From Paenarthrobacter sp. GOM3 (GTDB lineage Bacteria; Actinomycetota; Actinomycetes; Actinomycetales; Micrococcaceae), in contig NZ_CP136562.1 of NCBI RefSeq assembly GCF_018215265.2, forward strand, positions 248,001 to 312,000: a DNA stretch of 64,000 bases, in the 5' to 3' direction. A model generated the notes under the pieces. That model saw nothing but the letters and a program-made list of their open reading frames with translations. It was not told where the DNA came from and searched no databases. Position 1 is the first letter of the stretch, and each line of letters begins with the position of its first letter. A program made the translations under genes and the position numbers. This document shows positions 1-8,645 of the stretch, one piece after another.

Positions 1-1208
1 GCACAGCGCGGCCATCGGACTACGGATGGCAGACGGCGGCACTCAGGTCAGCCCATGCAGCGCGGCCCCTGAACTCGGCTGCCATGCGCAGCGCTTCCAA
101 CGACGTCATCGCCTTCCACTCCGGCTACCCGGACCGTGAACTCCTGCCCGAAAGGCTGGTCCGTGCCGCGCTGACCCGGGCAGCGCGAGGTGACTCCGCC
201 CTGTCGAGGCCTCCGGCGCAAGGCCTCCCGGAACTGCAGTCGTGGTTCGCGCATGAGCTCAGTACCTCAATGCCCGTCGGCGTGACGCCGCCCCAGCCGA
301 GCGACGTCGTCGTACTTCCCGGGAGCCAAAGCGGACTCAGCTCAATTTTCCGTGGATTGGTGGGCCACGGCCAGCCCCTGCTGGTGGAGTCGCCGAGCTA
401 TTGGGGCGCGTTGCTGGCCGCGGGCCAGGCAGGCGTAAACGTCATTCCCGTCCCCAGCGGCCCCGAGGGTCCCGATCCCGACGAGCTGGACCGGGCTTTC
501 GAGGAATCCGGCGCGCGGCTGTTTTACGCGCAGCCGAACTTCGCCAACCCTACGGGAGCGCAGTGGTCGGCCAAGCGTGGCGAAGAGGTGCTGAGGATCG
601 TGCAGCAACACGGAGCTTTCCTTGTGGAGGACGACTGGGCCCACGATTTCGGGATCACCGCTCCTTCCGCTCCGCTGGCGGCCAAGGATGATTCGGGCCA
701 CGTGGTTTACATCCGCTCGCTGACCAAAAGCGTGTCGCCGTCCGTTCGCATTGCGGCGATCATTGCCCGTGGGCCGGCGCGGGAGCGGATCATGGGGGCC
801 CAGGCCGCAGAGTCGATGTACGTGAGCGGTTTGCTGCAGGCGGCGGCGCTCGACGTCGTCACGCAGCCCGGGTGGCAAACCCACCTACGCGGACTCAGCC
901 ATCAACTGCAGTCGCGGCGCGACCTCCTGGTCACCAGCCTCGCGGAACACGTCCCCGAAGCCCACCTCAGCAACCTGCCCAAAGGCGGCTTGAACCTGTG
1001 GTTGCGGATGCCGGACGGGCTCGACGCCGAGCAGCTCACCAAGGATTGCGAAGCGGCCGGGGTGCTCATTGCTGCCGGGACCGAGTGGTTCCCCGCCGAG
1101 CCGGAAGGGCCATACATCAGGCTCAACTACGCCGGCCCCAACCCCGGAGCTTTCCCGGAGGGCGCGCGGATTATTGGGGAAGCGGTGCGGAAGTTGCTGG
1201 GCGCTTAA
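1..1208 (+). CDS. MocR/PdxR-type regulator or class I/II aminotransferase, 5' end missing
   Basis: Fold-type I PLP-dependent aminotransferase domain. The frame stays open to the left edge (first full codon at base 3), so the gene probably starts outside the window; the ATG at 84 would give 374 residues. Seen: a substrate/PLP region with FYAQPNFANPTG, then VEDDW, and the likely Schiff-base lysine in SLTKSVSP (residue 215 counted from the ATG at 84). The opening HSGYPDRELLPERLVR matches the point where the aminotransferase domain begins in MocR/PdxR regulators, which carry a GntR winged helix in front of it. I infer that the HTH is cut off. It ends at a TAA just before a hairpin terminator. A stand-alone aminotransferase is the alternative. 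Confidence 0.75.
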   Translation, partial: TARPSDYGWQTAALRSAHAARPLNSAAMRSASNDVIAFHSGYPDRELLPERLVRAALTRAARGDSALSRPPAQGLPELQSWFAHELSTSMPVGVTPPQPSDVVVLPGSQSGLSSIFRGLVGHGQPLLVESPSYWGALLAAGQAGVNVIPVPSGPEGPDPDELDRAFEESGARLFYAQPNFANPTGAQWSAKRGEEVLRIVQQHGAFLVEDDWAHDFGITAPSAPLAAKDDSGHVVYIRSLTKSVSPSVRIAAIIARGPARERIMGAQAAESMYVSGLLQAAALDVVTQPGWQTHLRGLSHQLQSRRDLLVTSLAEHVPEAHLSNLPKGGLNLWLRMPDGLDAEQLTKDCEAAGVLIAAGTEWFPAEPEGPYIRLNYAGPNPGAFPEGARIIGEAVRKLLGA

Positions 1209-1212
1209 CGAC

Positions 1213-1258
1213 CGTAGCCACCAACCTCAAGGAGAGCGCCTTGGGGCTGGTGGCTACG
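1213..1258. terminator. Hairpin terminator between convergent genes
   Basis: Perfect 11-bp arms CGTAGCCACCA (1213-1223) and TGGTGGCTACG (1248-1258) enclose a second stem CAAGG/CCTTG. It lies between the aminotransferase-type gene (+) and the MFS gene (-). No long T-tract on either side. Confidence 0.6.
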
Positions 1259-1336
1259 TTGGGCGGCGCATGGCCGCGAACTATCCGTGTCGCTTGCAGT
1301 GTTTGTCACTGCGCAGAAGTCGCAGGCAAAGAGTTC

Positions 1337-2971
1337 CTAAGCGGGTGTCATGTCCTTGTGGCCTTTGCCGAACACGGCGTCATCGATGGGCTGGCCGTCG
1401 AACGGCATCTCGTCCAGGTTGATGAGCGGGTTGGTGTCCTGCGTTGCCACGAGTTCGCGTGCTTCAGCCTGCGTGTCCACGCTGGGCATGGATCCCGGCA
1501 GCGGCCGCTGGGCGGATTCACGCAGGAAGTAGATGGCGATCGCACCCACAATCGAGGTGGCCATCAGGTAGTAGGCCGGCATCATGTCATCGCCGGTGCC
1601 CTCGATGAGGCCCTGCACGATGAACGGCGTGGTTCCGCCGAAGATCGCTACCGAGAAGTTGTAGGCGATACCCATTCCGCCGTAGCGGCTGGACGTTGGG
1701 AACAGTGCCGGCAGGGCCGAGGCCAGGTTGGCAATGTAGAACGTCACCGGGAAGGCGATCATCGCGAGGCCGGCCAGCGTGGACCAGATCTCACCGATAC
1801 CGATCAGGAGGAAGGCGGGGATGGCGAAGACAATGGTGCTGCCAGCGCCGATCCACAGGACGGGACGGCGACCGATGCGGTCCGAGAGCCTACCGGTCAG
1901 CGGGATGCACACGGCCATGATCACCAGGACCGGGATGGTCAGCAGCGTGCCGTGGACGGGGTCGTAACCCTTGGAATCCGTGAGGTACGTGGGCATGTAG
2001 GACGTCAGGGCATAGCCGACAGTGTTGGCTGCGGCTGCAAGGATCATGGCCAGGATGATCTGGCGCCAGTAGGCCTTGATGATGCCGACGGGACCCTTGG
2101 CAACAGCTGCGTCCTGCGAGGCAGCGTTCTTGGCAGTGGCCTCCTGGGCGTCCAGGGTTGCCTGGAACTGGGGGGACTCCTCGATCTTGCTACGGAAGTA
2201 CACAGCGATCAGGCCCAGCGGACCGGCGATCAGGAACGGAATCCGCCAACCCCAGTCCTCCATTGCTGCCTGTCCGAGCGTGAGCTGCAGGACCGAAACC
2301 AGGGCGGCGCCGAGGGCGAAGCCAATGTAGCTGCCCATATCAAGGAAGCTGGCGAAGTAGCCACGGCGCTTGTCCGGCGCGTACTCGCTCACGAAGGTTG
2401 TGGCACCGGCGTACTCGCCACCGGTGGAGAAGCCCTGGATCAGCTTCAGGATCACCAGCAACGCGGCGGCCCAGATGCCGATCTGCGCGTAACCGGGAAG
2501 GAGGCCGACGGCGAACGTGCTTGCCGCCATGATCATCAGTGTTGCTGCGAGTACCTTCTGGCGGCCCACCTTGTCGCCGAGCCAACCGAATACGACGCCG
2601 CCAAGGGGGCGCGCGATGAAGGTTGCGGCGAAGGTGCCCAGCAGGAAGAGTGTCTGGACGGACTTGTCTGCTTCAGGGAGGAAGACAGGGCCCATGGTGG
2701 TGATGAGGTAGCCGAACACGCCGACGTCGTACCATTCCATGGTGTTGCCGACGATGGTGCCGCCGAGTGCTTTCCTCAGCATCGGCTTGTCCACCACGTT
2801 GACGTCGGACTCCTTGAGCCGGCGCTTCGGGCGAAGCTTGGTCTTCTTCGCCGCGTTCTTTACTGCGTTTACTGCGTTTGCGGCGGCCGGGTTGCGGCCT
2901 GCCGATATCTGGTGTCCTGTGGCGTTCCTTGCGCCATCCGGAGAGACGGTGTTGCTTTGGTCTGTGGGCAT
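1337..2971 (-). CDS. MFS transporter, metabolite:H+ symporter (ProP/MHS-like) family
   Basis: Integral membrane proton-coupled importer of about 544 residues with 12 expected helices. The N-terminal half has the family signatures GNTMEWYDVGVFGYL, GDKVGRQKVL in the helix 2-3 loop and IQGFSTGGEYAGA, as in ProP/ShiA/KgtP-like metabolite:H+ symporters. The C-terminal half has the second loop motif GRLSDRIGRRPVL. I chose the ATG at 2971 because AGGAGAA lies 7-8 bases upstream; upstream in-frame codons would add a basic, non-conserved stretch. The cytosolic N-terminus (about 70 residues, Ala/Lys-rich) is longer than in ProP. Substrate cannot be told from sequence; proline, betaine or an organic acid are possible. 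Confidence 0.85.
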   Translation of the reverse strand: MPTDQSNTVSPDGARNATGHQISAGRNPAAANAVNAVKNAAKKTKLRPKRRLKESDVNVVDKPMLRKALGGTIVGNTMEWYDVGVFGYLITTMGPVFLPEADKSVQTLFLLGTFAATFIARPLGGVVFGWLGDKVGRQKVLAATLMIMAASTFAVGLLPGYAQIGIWAAALLVILKLIQGFSTGGEYAGATTFVSEYAPDKRRGYFASFLDMGSYIGFALGAALVSVLQLTLGQAAMEDWGWRIPFLIAGPLGLIAVYFRSKIEESPQFQATLDAQEATAKNAASQDAAVAKGPVGIIKAYWRQIILAMILAAAANTVGYALTSYMPTYLTDSKGYDPVHGTLLTIPVLVIMAVCIPLTGRLSDRIGRRPVLWIGAGSTIVFAIPAFLLIGIGEIWSTLAGLAMIAFPVTFYIANLASALPALFPTSSRYGGMGIAYNFSVAIFGGTTPFIVQGLIEGTGDDMMPAYYLMATSIVGAIAIYFLRESAQRPLPGSMPSVDTQAEARELVATQDTNPLINLDEMPFDGQPIDDAVFGKGHKDMTPA

Positions 2972-3199
2972 TTGGGCTTCTCCTAGGGAGGTCATTTGCT
3001 TGCGACTTCTGCTGCCCCGCTCTGGGCAGGCCTTCAATTTTACGCGGTTTCGGTCCAAAACCCGAGTTGAGATCCGATTTTTGGGCCGTTTGAGGGTGCA
3101 AATTGCCTAGCTGTGTTGCATCTCATTGCCCGCTCTTGCCCCGTGATCATGCGGATGCGGGCCGACTTTTGCCCACAAAGCGCGTTGTTACCAAATTGT

Positions 3200-4057
3200 T
3201 TAGCCAAGCCCACCGAATGGGGCGGAAGCGGGGTCAAAAACTGACGAATCGCTTGACCCGAGCACCACAGTGGCCCCCAGTTCCTCATCCGAAACCACTG
3301 TTGCTGCGAGCCCCGCGCCCACCATGATCGCGGCCGTTTCCGACGCCTGTGCCGTGGACGTTTCAATGAGCAAGGCACCACCCGGCGCCAGCCACTCAAG
3401 TGCCCCGGACGCGACCCGACGCTGCACCGCCAAACCGTCAGCTCCGCCGTCGAGCGCCACCATCGGCTCGTGGAGCCGGGCCTCCGGCGGCATCATCCCT
3501 ATGGACCCGGTGGGCACGTAGGGTGCGTTGGCCAGGAGCACATTGACCCGGCCCCGGAGCCGGCGGGGGAGTGCTTGGTAGAGGTCGCCTTCGTGGACGT
3601 GCCCGCCGCGGGGTTCCACATTGCGGCGGGCACACCGGACCGCGGCCGGATCGATGTCAGCAGCGTGCAGCTCGAGCCCACCCACCAGTTCAGATAAAGC
3701 TGCGCCGATCGCGCCGGAGCCAGAGCAGAGGTCGACGACGACGGCACGGCGCCCATCGGCTAACGGCCGGGCGATGGTCGCTGCCTGCCGAACCAGGAAC
3801 TCCGTGCGACGCCGCGGAACGAATACGCCCGGTCCCACTGCCATCCGCTGTCCGCAGAAATCAACCCACCCCACAATGTGTTCGAGCGGGAGTCCGCGGA
3901 CCCGGTGATCCACCATCCTGGCCAGCTCGTCCGGGGTCCGGGCCGCGCTGATAAGGAGCTGGGCTTCGTCTTCGGCGAAAACACAGCCCGCAGCCCGCAA
4001 GGTGGTGACGATCGAAGCACTGCTGGTCACGAGAGCCATGCTAGTCGAGGGGTTCAC
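3200..4057 (-). CDS. PrmC-related protein-(glutamine-N5) methyltransferase paralogue
   Basis: SAM-dependent methyltransferase of the HemK/PrmC group, 285 residues. Motif I is VVDLCSGSGAIGAAL, the acidic SAM-ribose residue lies in AADIDPAAVRCARRN, and the catalytic loop reads NAPYVP where canonical PrmC has NPPY. The N-terminal half resembles the helical substrate-binding domain of PrmC (GLPLEHIVGWVDFCGQRM). The absence of a neighbouring prfA suggests that this is the actinobacterial PrmC-like paralogue and not the housekeeping release-factor enzyme. The start is GTG at 4057 with no clear SD; an ATG six codons downstream (4039) is equally possible. It is divergent from the small gene at 4278. 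Confidence 0.75.
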   Translation of the reverse strand: MNPSTSMALVTSSASIVTTLRAAGCVFAEDEAQLLISAARTPDELARMVDHRVRGLPLEHIVGWVDFCGQRMAVGPGVFVPRRRTEFLVRQAATIARPLADGRRAVVVDLCSGSGAIGAALSELVGGLELHAADIDPAAVRCARRNVEPRGGHVHEGDLYQALPRRLRGRVNVLLANAPYVPTGSIGMMPPEARLHEPMVALDGGADGLAVQRRVASGALEWLAPGGALLIETSTAQASETAAIMVGAGLAATVVSDEELGATVVLGSSDSSVFDPASAPFGGLG

Positions 4058-4277
4058 AAACGTGTCGGAAATTGGTTAGGGTATGACCCATGGGAACACT
4101 GATTTTTGAGTAGACCGGCCAGTGCCCGCCATGGTGCACCAGCTGCGTTTCAGAAGACAAAAATCCACGCCTGTTGAGGCTTGCCTCCATGCCGTTCCCG
4201 TTGTCGACGCCTTCTTACTTGAACCGCAACGCACGGGATACGTGTCTCTTCAGGACTCACACACTTTAGGAGTCCGT

Positions 4278-4478
4278 ATGACCGCCAACCCTTCCGACAA
4301 CAAGAACCAAGCCGCTTCGGGCGGTATCAAGTCCAAGCTCACGGACGCCCAGCGGGCGATGCTCGCCAGCAAATCGGGCGGCGGAGCGCCAGCAGGCTGG
4401 CAGAGCACCGGCAAGGGCCACAAGCCCACGTCTGCCAGCGGCAAGCAAGCCAAGACCGAGAAGAAGGTCCGCTGGTAA
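4278..4478 (+). CDS. Small basic conserved-looking protein, unknown function
   Basis: 66 residues, no Cys, rich in Lys, Ser, Gly and Ala, ending KKVRW; probably disordered and possibly nucleic-acid binding because of its charge, but I do not recognise a family. The ATG at 4278 is chosen because TTAGGAG lies seven bases upstream; the frame extends upstream without such a site. Another small gene follows 34 bases downstream in the same direction, so the two may be co-transcribed. About 220 bp separate it from the divergent PrmC-like gene and hold its promoter. Confidence 0.6.
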   Translation: MTANPSDNKNQAASGGIKSKLTDAQRAMLASKSGGGAPAGWQSTGKGHKPTSASGKQAKTEKKVRW

Positions 4479-4512
4479 ATCCAACGGACAGGCACACTGA
4501 AAGGGAAGAACC

Positions 4513-4773
4513 ATGACTGCGAAGCATTCTGCAGAAAACATCAATCCTGAGGTTGCAAGCCACTTGGTGGAGTCCATGGACATGGCTCCGATGCCCGAGC
4601 CTGCTGCCATAGCGTTGGCACTGGGCACGGATCAGAGCCAGCAGTGGCCGGACGGTAACGGCAAGCGCCGCCACCCGAAGGACCGCGACCAGGCCCACGG
4701 TCGCATGGGCCAGGGGGCCGCGGTGACAGCAGTCCACCGGACCAGCCGTCCGCAGATGCCCCACTCCTCCTAG
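4513..4773 (+). CDS. Small hydrophilic protein, unknown function
   Basis: 86 residues with no membrane segment or recognisable domain. It is mixed in charge, with a basic central segment (GNGKRRHPKDRDQAHGR). The start ATG has GGGAAG about 6 bases upstream. It follows the 66-residue gene at 4278 closely and is followed by the long inverted repeat that runs into the 3' end of ligD. Probably real because of the SD and operon-like spacing. Confidence 0.5.
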   Translation: MTAKHSAENINPEVASHLVESMDMAPMPEPAAIALALGTDQSQQWPDGNGKRRHPKDRDQAHGRMGQGAAVTAVHRTSRPQMPHSS

Positions 4774-4795
4774 CGCGGCTTACCTCCGCGTTCCC

Positions 4796-4865
4796 AGCCC
4801 AACTAGGGGACAGTAAACGCCCTATTGAGCGCTCATAGCTGCGTTATCTGTCCCCTAGTTGGGCT
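4796..4865. repeat. 70-bp near-perfect palindromic element overlapping the ligD stop
   Basis: Perfect 18-bp arms AGCCCAACTAGGGGACAG (4796-4813) and CTGTCCCCTAGTTGGGCT (4848-4865) enclose a partly palindromic core centred on GAGCGCTC, with AACGC/GCGTT flanks. The right arm encodes the last four LigD residues and its TAG stop. It could act as a bidirectional terminator between the + strand small gene and ligD, but there is no T-tract. Confidence 0.85.
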
Positions 4866-7374
4866 GGCTCACGTCTGAGGGGGACTTGTCCGGCCGCCAC
4901 CCACGCCACACCGGATGGCGCAGCCTGCCAGGGCCGGTCCAGTTGCCGAAAGTCACCTCGGCCACCAGGTCGGGGCGCACCCAATGGGCGCCGGCCGCGT
5001 CTTCACGCGGGATGTCCGCGAAGGGCGAATCGCTGGCTTCCCGCGCTTCCAGCTTCTCGATGATGTCCCGCAGCTGCCAGTCTTTGAACCCGGTCCCCAC
5101 CCTGCCCACATAGTGCAGCTGGTCCCCGTCCGGGATGCCCAAAAGCAGTGCCCCGAAGGTTCCGCTCCGCGCGCCGGCCCCGGGCCGCCAACCGCCCACC
5201 ACAACCTCCTGGCTTTGCTCCAGTTTGAGCTTGAGCCAGGCCCGGCTGCGGCGTCCCACGGTGTAACGGCTGTCCGCTTTCTTGGCCATGACACCTTCCA
5301 GGCCCAACTCGGCGGCGCTGGACATGAGGTCTTCAACATCGTGGTCCAGAACAGCAGACAGATGCAGCGGACATCCCGCCTTCAGGCGCCCCGCGAACTC
5401 CGCCAGCCTCTCGCGGCGCTCGACGAAAGGCAGCCCGCTGAGGTCCGTGCCGTCGTCGTACATCAGGTCGAAAAGCATGAGCTGCACCGGAACCGAGGCC
5501 CTGGCGCGTTCGATGTCGGCAGCCTTGGCCAGGTTCATCCGGAGCTGCAGCCGCCCAAAGTCAGGCCGGGAGCCCTTGCCGAGCGCCACGATTTCGCCGT
5601 CGGCAACAAAGTCGCCTTCCGGCCAGCAGGCACGGTCGGTGAGCTCCGGATACGTGGCGGTGAGGTCGTTTCCGTTCCGGCTCATGAGCCGGATCTTGCC
5701 CTCGGTTCCGGTGATGACAGCCCGGATGCCATCCCATTTGAGTTCATAAAGCCAGTCATTCCCGCTAAGGTCCGCCGTGGTCCCGGACGTGGCGAGCATG
5801 GGGGCGTAATCACGAAGGGGCTGCTGAGCCGGGGGAGCGGGGGCGGGCTGCGGCTCTTTTGCCGGTTTACTCCCGCGCGCTTTCGTCTGCTCCTTCATCA
5901 AGTGGATCAGCCAACGGTCACCCGTATTGATCAACGCGAAACGCTTGGTGCCGCCCAGCCCCCCTCCCGGTTGGCCGGTCAGGGTGGCAATCACTTCCTT
6001 GCCGTCGCGCCACTTCTCGCAGGTGTACTCGCCGCGGTCCCAGATGGTCACCGTGCCGCCACCGTACTCGCCCTGGGGGATCACCCCCGCGAAGTCCGCG
6101 TAGTCCATGGGGTGGTCCTCGGTGTGGATGGCGAGGTGGTTGCGGTCGGGCGTCTCCGGCACTCCGCGGGGCAGCGCCCACGAAGCCAGGACGCCCTGGT
6201 GCTCCAGCCGGAAATCCAGGTGGTAGCGCCTGGCGTGATGCTCCTGGATGACGAAGATGCCGCCGGGCGGCGGAGGGTCGCCTGGTTTTGGCTGCTCGGA
6301 GGATGTCGCGCTGGGCGCCTTCGCGGCAGCGGCCGACGACGACGGAAACGGCTCCGGGGTTTTGTCCGGATCGCGCATCCCAACATATTTGGCGAGACGG
6401 CTCTCCACCGTCACCACCCGGCCGCGCGAACCACCCGAAGCAGTCTCGCCGTCGTCGGTATCTTCCCCATGCGGCGGTACGTGCCGGTCGGAGATGGGCG
6501 CAAAGTGGTCCTTGCCGGTGCGGACGCGTTCCATCACGGCGGTGTAGTCCAGATGGTCGAGCGTAGGGGAATCCAGCTCCTGCCAGGTGCGGGGCGCCGC
6601 AACCGTGGGATGCGCCTTGCCGCGCAGGGAGTACGGCACGATAGTCGTTTTGTTGCCGCTGTTCTGGCTCCAGTCCACCAGGACCTTGCCATTGCGCAGG
6701 GACTTTTTCATGTCGCTCACCACCAGCCCGGGGTGGTCGGATTCCAAAGCCCGCGCAAGCTCATGGGCGAACGCCGAGACTTGCTCGGACTTCAGGGTGC
6801 CGTCCAACCCGGTGTAAAGGTGGATGCCCTTGCTGCCACTGGTGACGGGAACCGGGTCCATGCCCATGTCCTGGAGGATGGAGCGGGCCAGCCTGGCCAC
6901 CTCGACGCATTCGGGCAGGCCCGCGCCAGGACCGGGATCGAGGTCCAGCACAAAACGGTCCGGGCGGAGCGGATTACCTGCCGCGTCCACCTGCCACTGC
7001 GGAACGTGGATCTCCAGCGAAGCGATCTGGGCCATCCACGTGAGTGTGGCCAGGTTGTTGACCATGGGGTAGTCGTTGGTGTGGTCCGAATGGTGGATGG
7101 TGGTGCGCGGTATCCATTTGGGCGCGGAGTCCTCCAGGTTCTTCTGGAAGAACACCTGTCCCGGGTGCTCGGCAGTGCCCACGCCGTTGACCCAGCGCTT
7201 GCGGGTCACGGGCCGGTTGGCCGCGGCGGGGATGAGGAAAGGCGCCACGGCAGCGTAGTACTCCAGCACCTCGGCTTTGGTGGTGCCGGTTTCGGGATAG
7301 ATGATTTTGCCCAGGTTGGTGAGGGTGAGCTCGTGGCCTTCGACGTTCACCCGCTCCTGCTGCTTGCCTGCCAC
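4855..7374 (-). CDS. ligD: Multidomain ATP-dependent DNA ligase D (non-homologous end joining)
   Basis: 839 residues. Order of domains: N-terminal primase/polymerase domain (about 1-300, with FVLDLDPGPGAG carrying the metal-binding aspartates), 3'-phosphoesterase domain (about 370-490, with RRYHLDFRLEH and IPQGEYGGGTVTIWDRG), then the ATP-dependent ligase domain (about 530-839). The adenylated lysine is K546 in YELKWDGIRA, and LEGVMAKKADSRY is a later ligase motif. This order matches the mycobacterial LigD type. It ligates and fills in double-strand breaks together with Ku. Start GTG at 7374 has GGAGGAGAAGAG directly upstream. Divergent from ku with 38 bp between starts. Its final codons lie in the long inverted repeat. 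Confidence 0.95.
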   Translation of the reverse strand: MAGKQQERVNVEGHELTLTNLGKIIYPETGTTKAEVLEYYAAVAPFLIPAAANRPVTRKRWVNGVGTAEHPGQVFFQKNLEDSAPKWIPRTTIHHSDHTNDYPMVNNLATLTWMAQIASLEIHVPQWQVDAAGNPLRPDRFVLDLDPGPGAGLPECVEVARLARSILQDMGMDPVPVTSGSKGIHLYTGLDGTLKSEQVSAFAHELARALESDHPGLVVSDMKKSLRNGKVLVDWSQNSGNKTTIVPYSLRGKAHPTVAAPRTWQELDSPTLDHLDYTAVMERVRTGKDHFAPISDRHVPPHGEDTDDGETASGGSRGRVVTVESRLAKYVGMRDPDKTPEPFPSSSAAAAKAPSATSSEQPKPGDPPPPGGIFVIQEHHARRYHLDFRLEHQGVLASWALPRGVPETPDRNHLAIHTEDHPMDYADFAGVIPQGEYGGGTVTIWDRGEYTCEKWRDGKEVIATLTGQPGGGLGGTKRFALINTGDRWLIHLMKEQTKARGSKPAKEPQPAPAPPAQQPLRDYAPMLATSGTTADLSGNDWLYELKWDGIRAVITGTEGKIRLMSRNGNDLTATYPELTDRACWPEGDFVADGEIVALGKGSRPDFGRLQLRMNLAKAADIERARASVPVQLMLFDLMYDDGTDLSGLPFVERRERLAEFAGRLKAGCPLHLSAVLDHDVEDLMSSAAELGLEGVMAKKADSRYTVGRRSRAWLKLKLEQSQEVVVGGWRPGAGARSGTFGALLLGIPDGDQLHYVGRVGTGFKDWQLRDIIEKLEAREASDSPFADIPREDAAGAHWVRPDLVAEVTFGNWTGPGRLRHPVWRGWRPDKSPSDVSQPN

Positions 7375-7412
7375 CTCTTCTCCTCCGCTGTGTTGTGCTG
7401 TTGACTGGGTGC

Positions 7413-8279
7413 ATGAGGGCCATATGGAAGGGATCTATCGCGTTCGGTCTGGTCAACGTACCAGTGAAGCTCTACAGTGCCACGGAGGATCACGATATTG
7501 GCCTGCACCAAGTCCACAATAAGGACGGTGGGCGCATCAGGTACCAGCGCAAATGCGAAATCTGCAGCGAAGTAGTGGCCTACGAGGACATTGACAAAGC
7601 CTACGAAGAAGAGGGCCGCACGGTGGTCCTGACGGCGGCGGAATTGAAGTCCCTGCCGGAGGAGAGCAGCCGTGAAATCGAGGTAGTGGAGTTCATCCCT
7701 GCCGAGCAGCTGGACCCGATCATGTACGAGCGCAGCTATTTCCTTGAACCTGACTCCAAGTCACCCAAGGCTTACATGCTGCTGCGGCAGACCTTGGAAG
7801 ACACCGACAGGATCGCGATCGTCCAGTACGCGTTGCGCCAGAAAACCCGTTTGGGGGCGCTCCGGGTGCGCGGGGACGTGCTGCTGCTTCAGGCGTTGTT
7901 GTGGGGGGACGAAGTCCGCGAAGCGAAGTTCCCGTCCTTGGAGACGGACGTCAAGATCTCGGACAAGGAACTCGAAATGTCCTCCGCCTTGGTGGACTCC
8001 ATGGCGCACGACTTCGATCCTGACGAATACACCGACGACTACCAGGCGCAGCTGAAGACGTTGATCGAGGCCAAGCTGGAGAAGGGCGAGGCGCTGGACA
8101 CGGAGGCCACCTTCGGCGTCGTGGAAGGCGAAGGCGAAGGTGGCGACGTGATCGACCTCATGGAAGCGCTCAAGCGCAGCCTCGACAAGAAACGCGGCAA
8201 GGAAAAAGCGTCCGACGACGACGCTGCCGCCAGCAAGACTGCCAGCAAGCCAAAGGCGCGGGCCAAGAAAAAGGCTTGA
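7413..8279 (+). CDS. ku: Ku protein, DNA double-strand break end-binding
   Basis: 288 residues, homodimeric bacterial Ku that rings DNA ends and recruits LigD. The conserved opening MRAIWKGSIAFGLVNVPV fixes the start at the ATG at 7413, not the in-frame codon 18 bases earlier. The Ku core follows (CEICSEVVAYEDI; YFLEPD; VLLLQALLWGDEVR), then a minimal C-terminal region and a Lys/Ala-rich tail (KPKARAKKKA) of the kind that binds DNA in actinobacterial Ku. Divergent partner of ligD, sharing the short promoter region. A strong hairpin follows the stop. Confidence 0.96.
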   Translation: MRAIWKGSIAFGLVNVPVKLYSATEDHDIGLHQVHNKDGGRIRYQRKCEICSEVVAYEDIDKAYEEEGRTVVLTAAELKSLPEESSREIEVVEFIPAEQLDPIMYERSYFLEPDSKSPKAYMLLRQTLEDTDRIAIVQYALRQKTRLGALRVRGDVLLLQALLWGDEVREAKFPSLETDVKISDKELEMSSALVDSMAHDFDPDEYTDDYQAQLKTLIEAKLEKGEALDTEATFGVVEGEGEGGDVIDLMEALKRSLDKKRGKEKASDDDAAASKTASKPKARAKKKA

Positions 8280-8299
8280 CCCGGCGTCGTAATTCCATA

Positions 8300-8339
8300 C
8301 AAAAGCGGTGACACCCTTACCAGGCGGCCACCGCTTTTG
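8300..8339. terminator. Bidirectional rho-independent terminator after ku
   Basis: 11-bp perfect stem CAAAAGCGGTG (8300-8310) and CACCGCTTTTG (8329-8339) with an 18-nt loop. The arms give U-rich ends on both strands. It separates ku from the convergent small gene at 8355. Confidence 0.8.
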
Positions 8340-8354
8340 TTTATCGCCTTTGAA

Positions 8355-8621
8355 CTAGTGGTTCCGCAACATGGAGATCAGATCTGCCTTCTTCTTGCCG
8401 GAATAGCCTTTAAGGCCCAGTTCCTTGGCGCGGGCTTTCAATTTGTCCACGGTCCAGTCGTCATAGTCGCCGGACTTTCCACCTTTACGGCCCACGGCCT
8501 TGCGTCCCTGCGCAGCGGCGGCATTCGAGATGCGGGCGGCCTTTTCCTTGGATGCGCCATCATCGCGAAGTTCTTCGTACAGTTCGGGATCTTTGATGCT
8601 GGGATTCTTCTTTTCCGGCAT
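8355..8621 (-). CDS. Small Rho_N/SAP-like domain protein
   Basis: 88 residues. The C-terminal part (about 52-88: WTVDKLKARAKELGLKGYSG then KKKADLISMLR) matches the helical Rho N-terminal/SAP-like fold that contacts nucleic acid. The N-terminal part (KDPELYEELRDDGASKEKAA, ISNAAAAQGRKAVGRKGGKS) is the conserved segment that goes with it in actinobacterial stress-associated small proteins. ATG at 8621 has AAAGGAA about 7-8 bases upstream. It lies next to ku, convergent to it; a role in DNA or RNA binding is inferred only from the fold. Confidence 0.75.
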   Translation of the reverse strand: MPEKKNPSIKDPELYEELRDDGASKEKAARISNAAAAQGRKAVGRKGGKSGDYDDWTVDKLKARAKELGLKGYSGKKKADLISMLRNH

Positions 8622-8645
8622 AGTGCGTTTCCTTTCCCTGGCTGG

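Noticed and set aside
872..2986. Long + strand open frame (about 700 codons) opposite the MFS gene
   Set aside because: It is antisense to a clear transporter and has the His/Arg/Gly-rich composition of a shadow frame in high-GC DNA; no domain is visible.
4915..7404. Long + strand open frame (about 830 codons) opposite ligD
   Set aside because: Antisense shadow of LigD; no SD and no recognisable domain.
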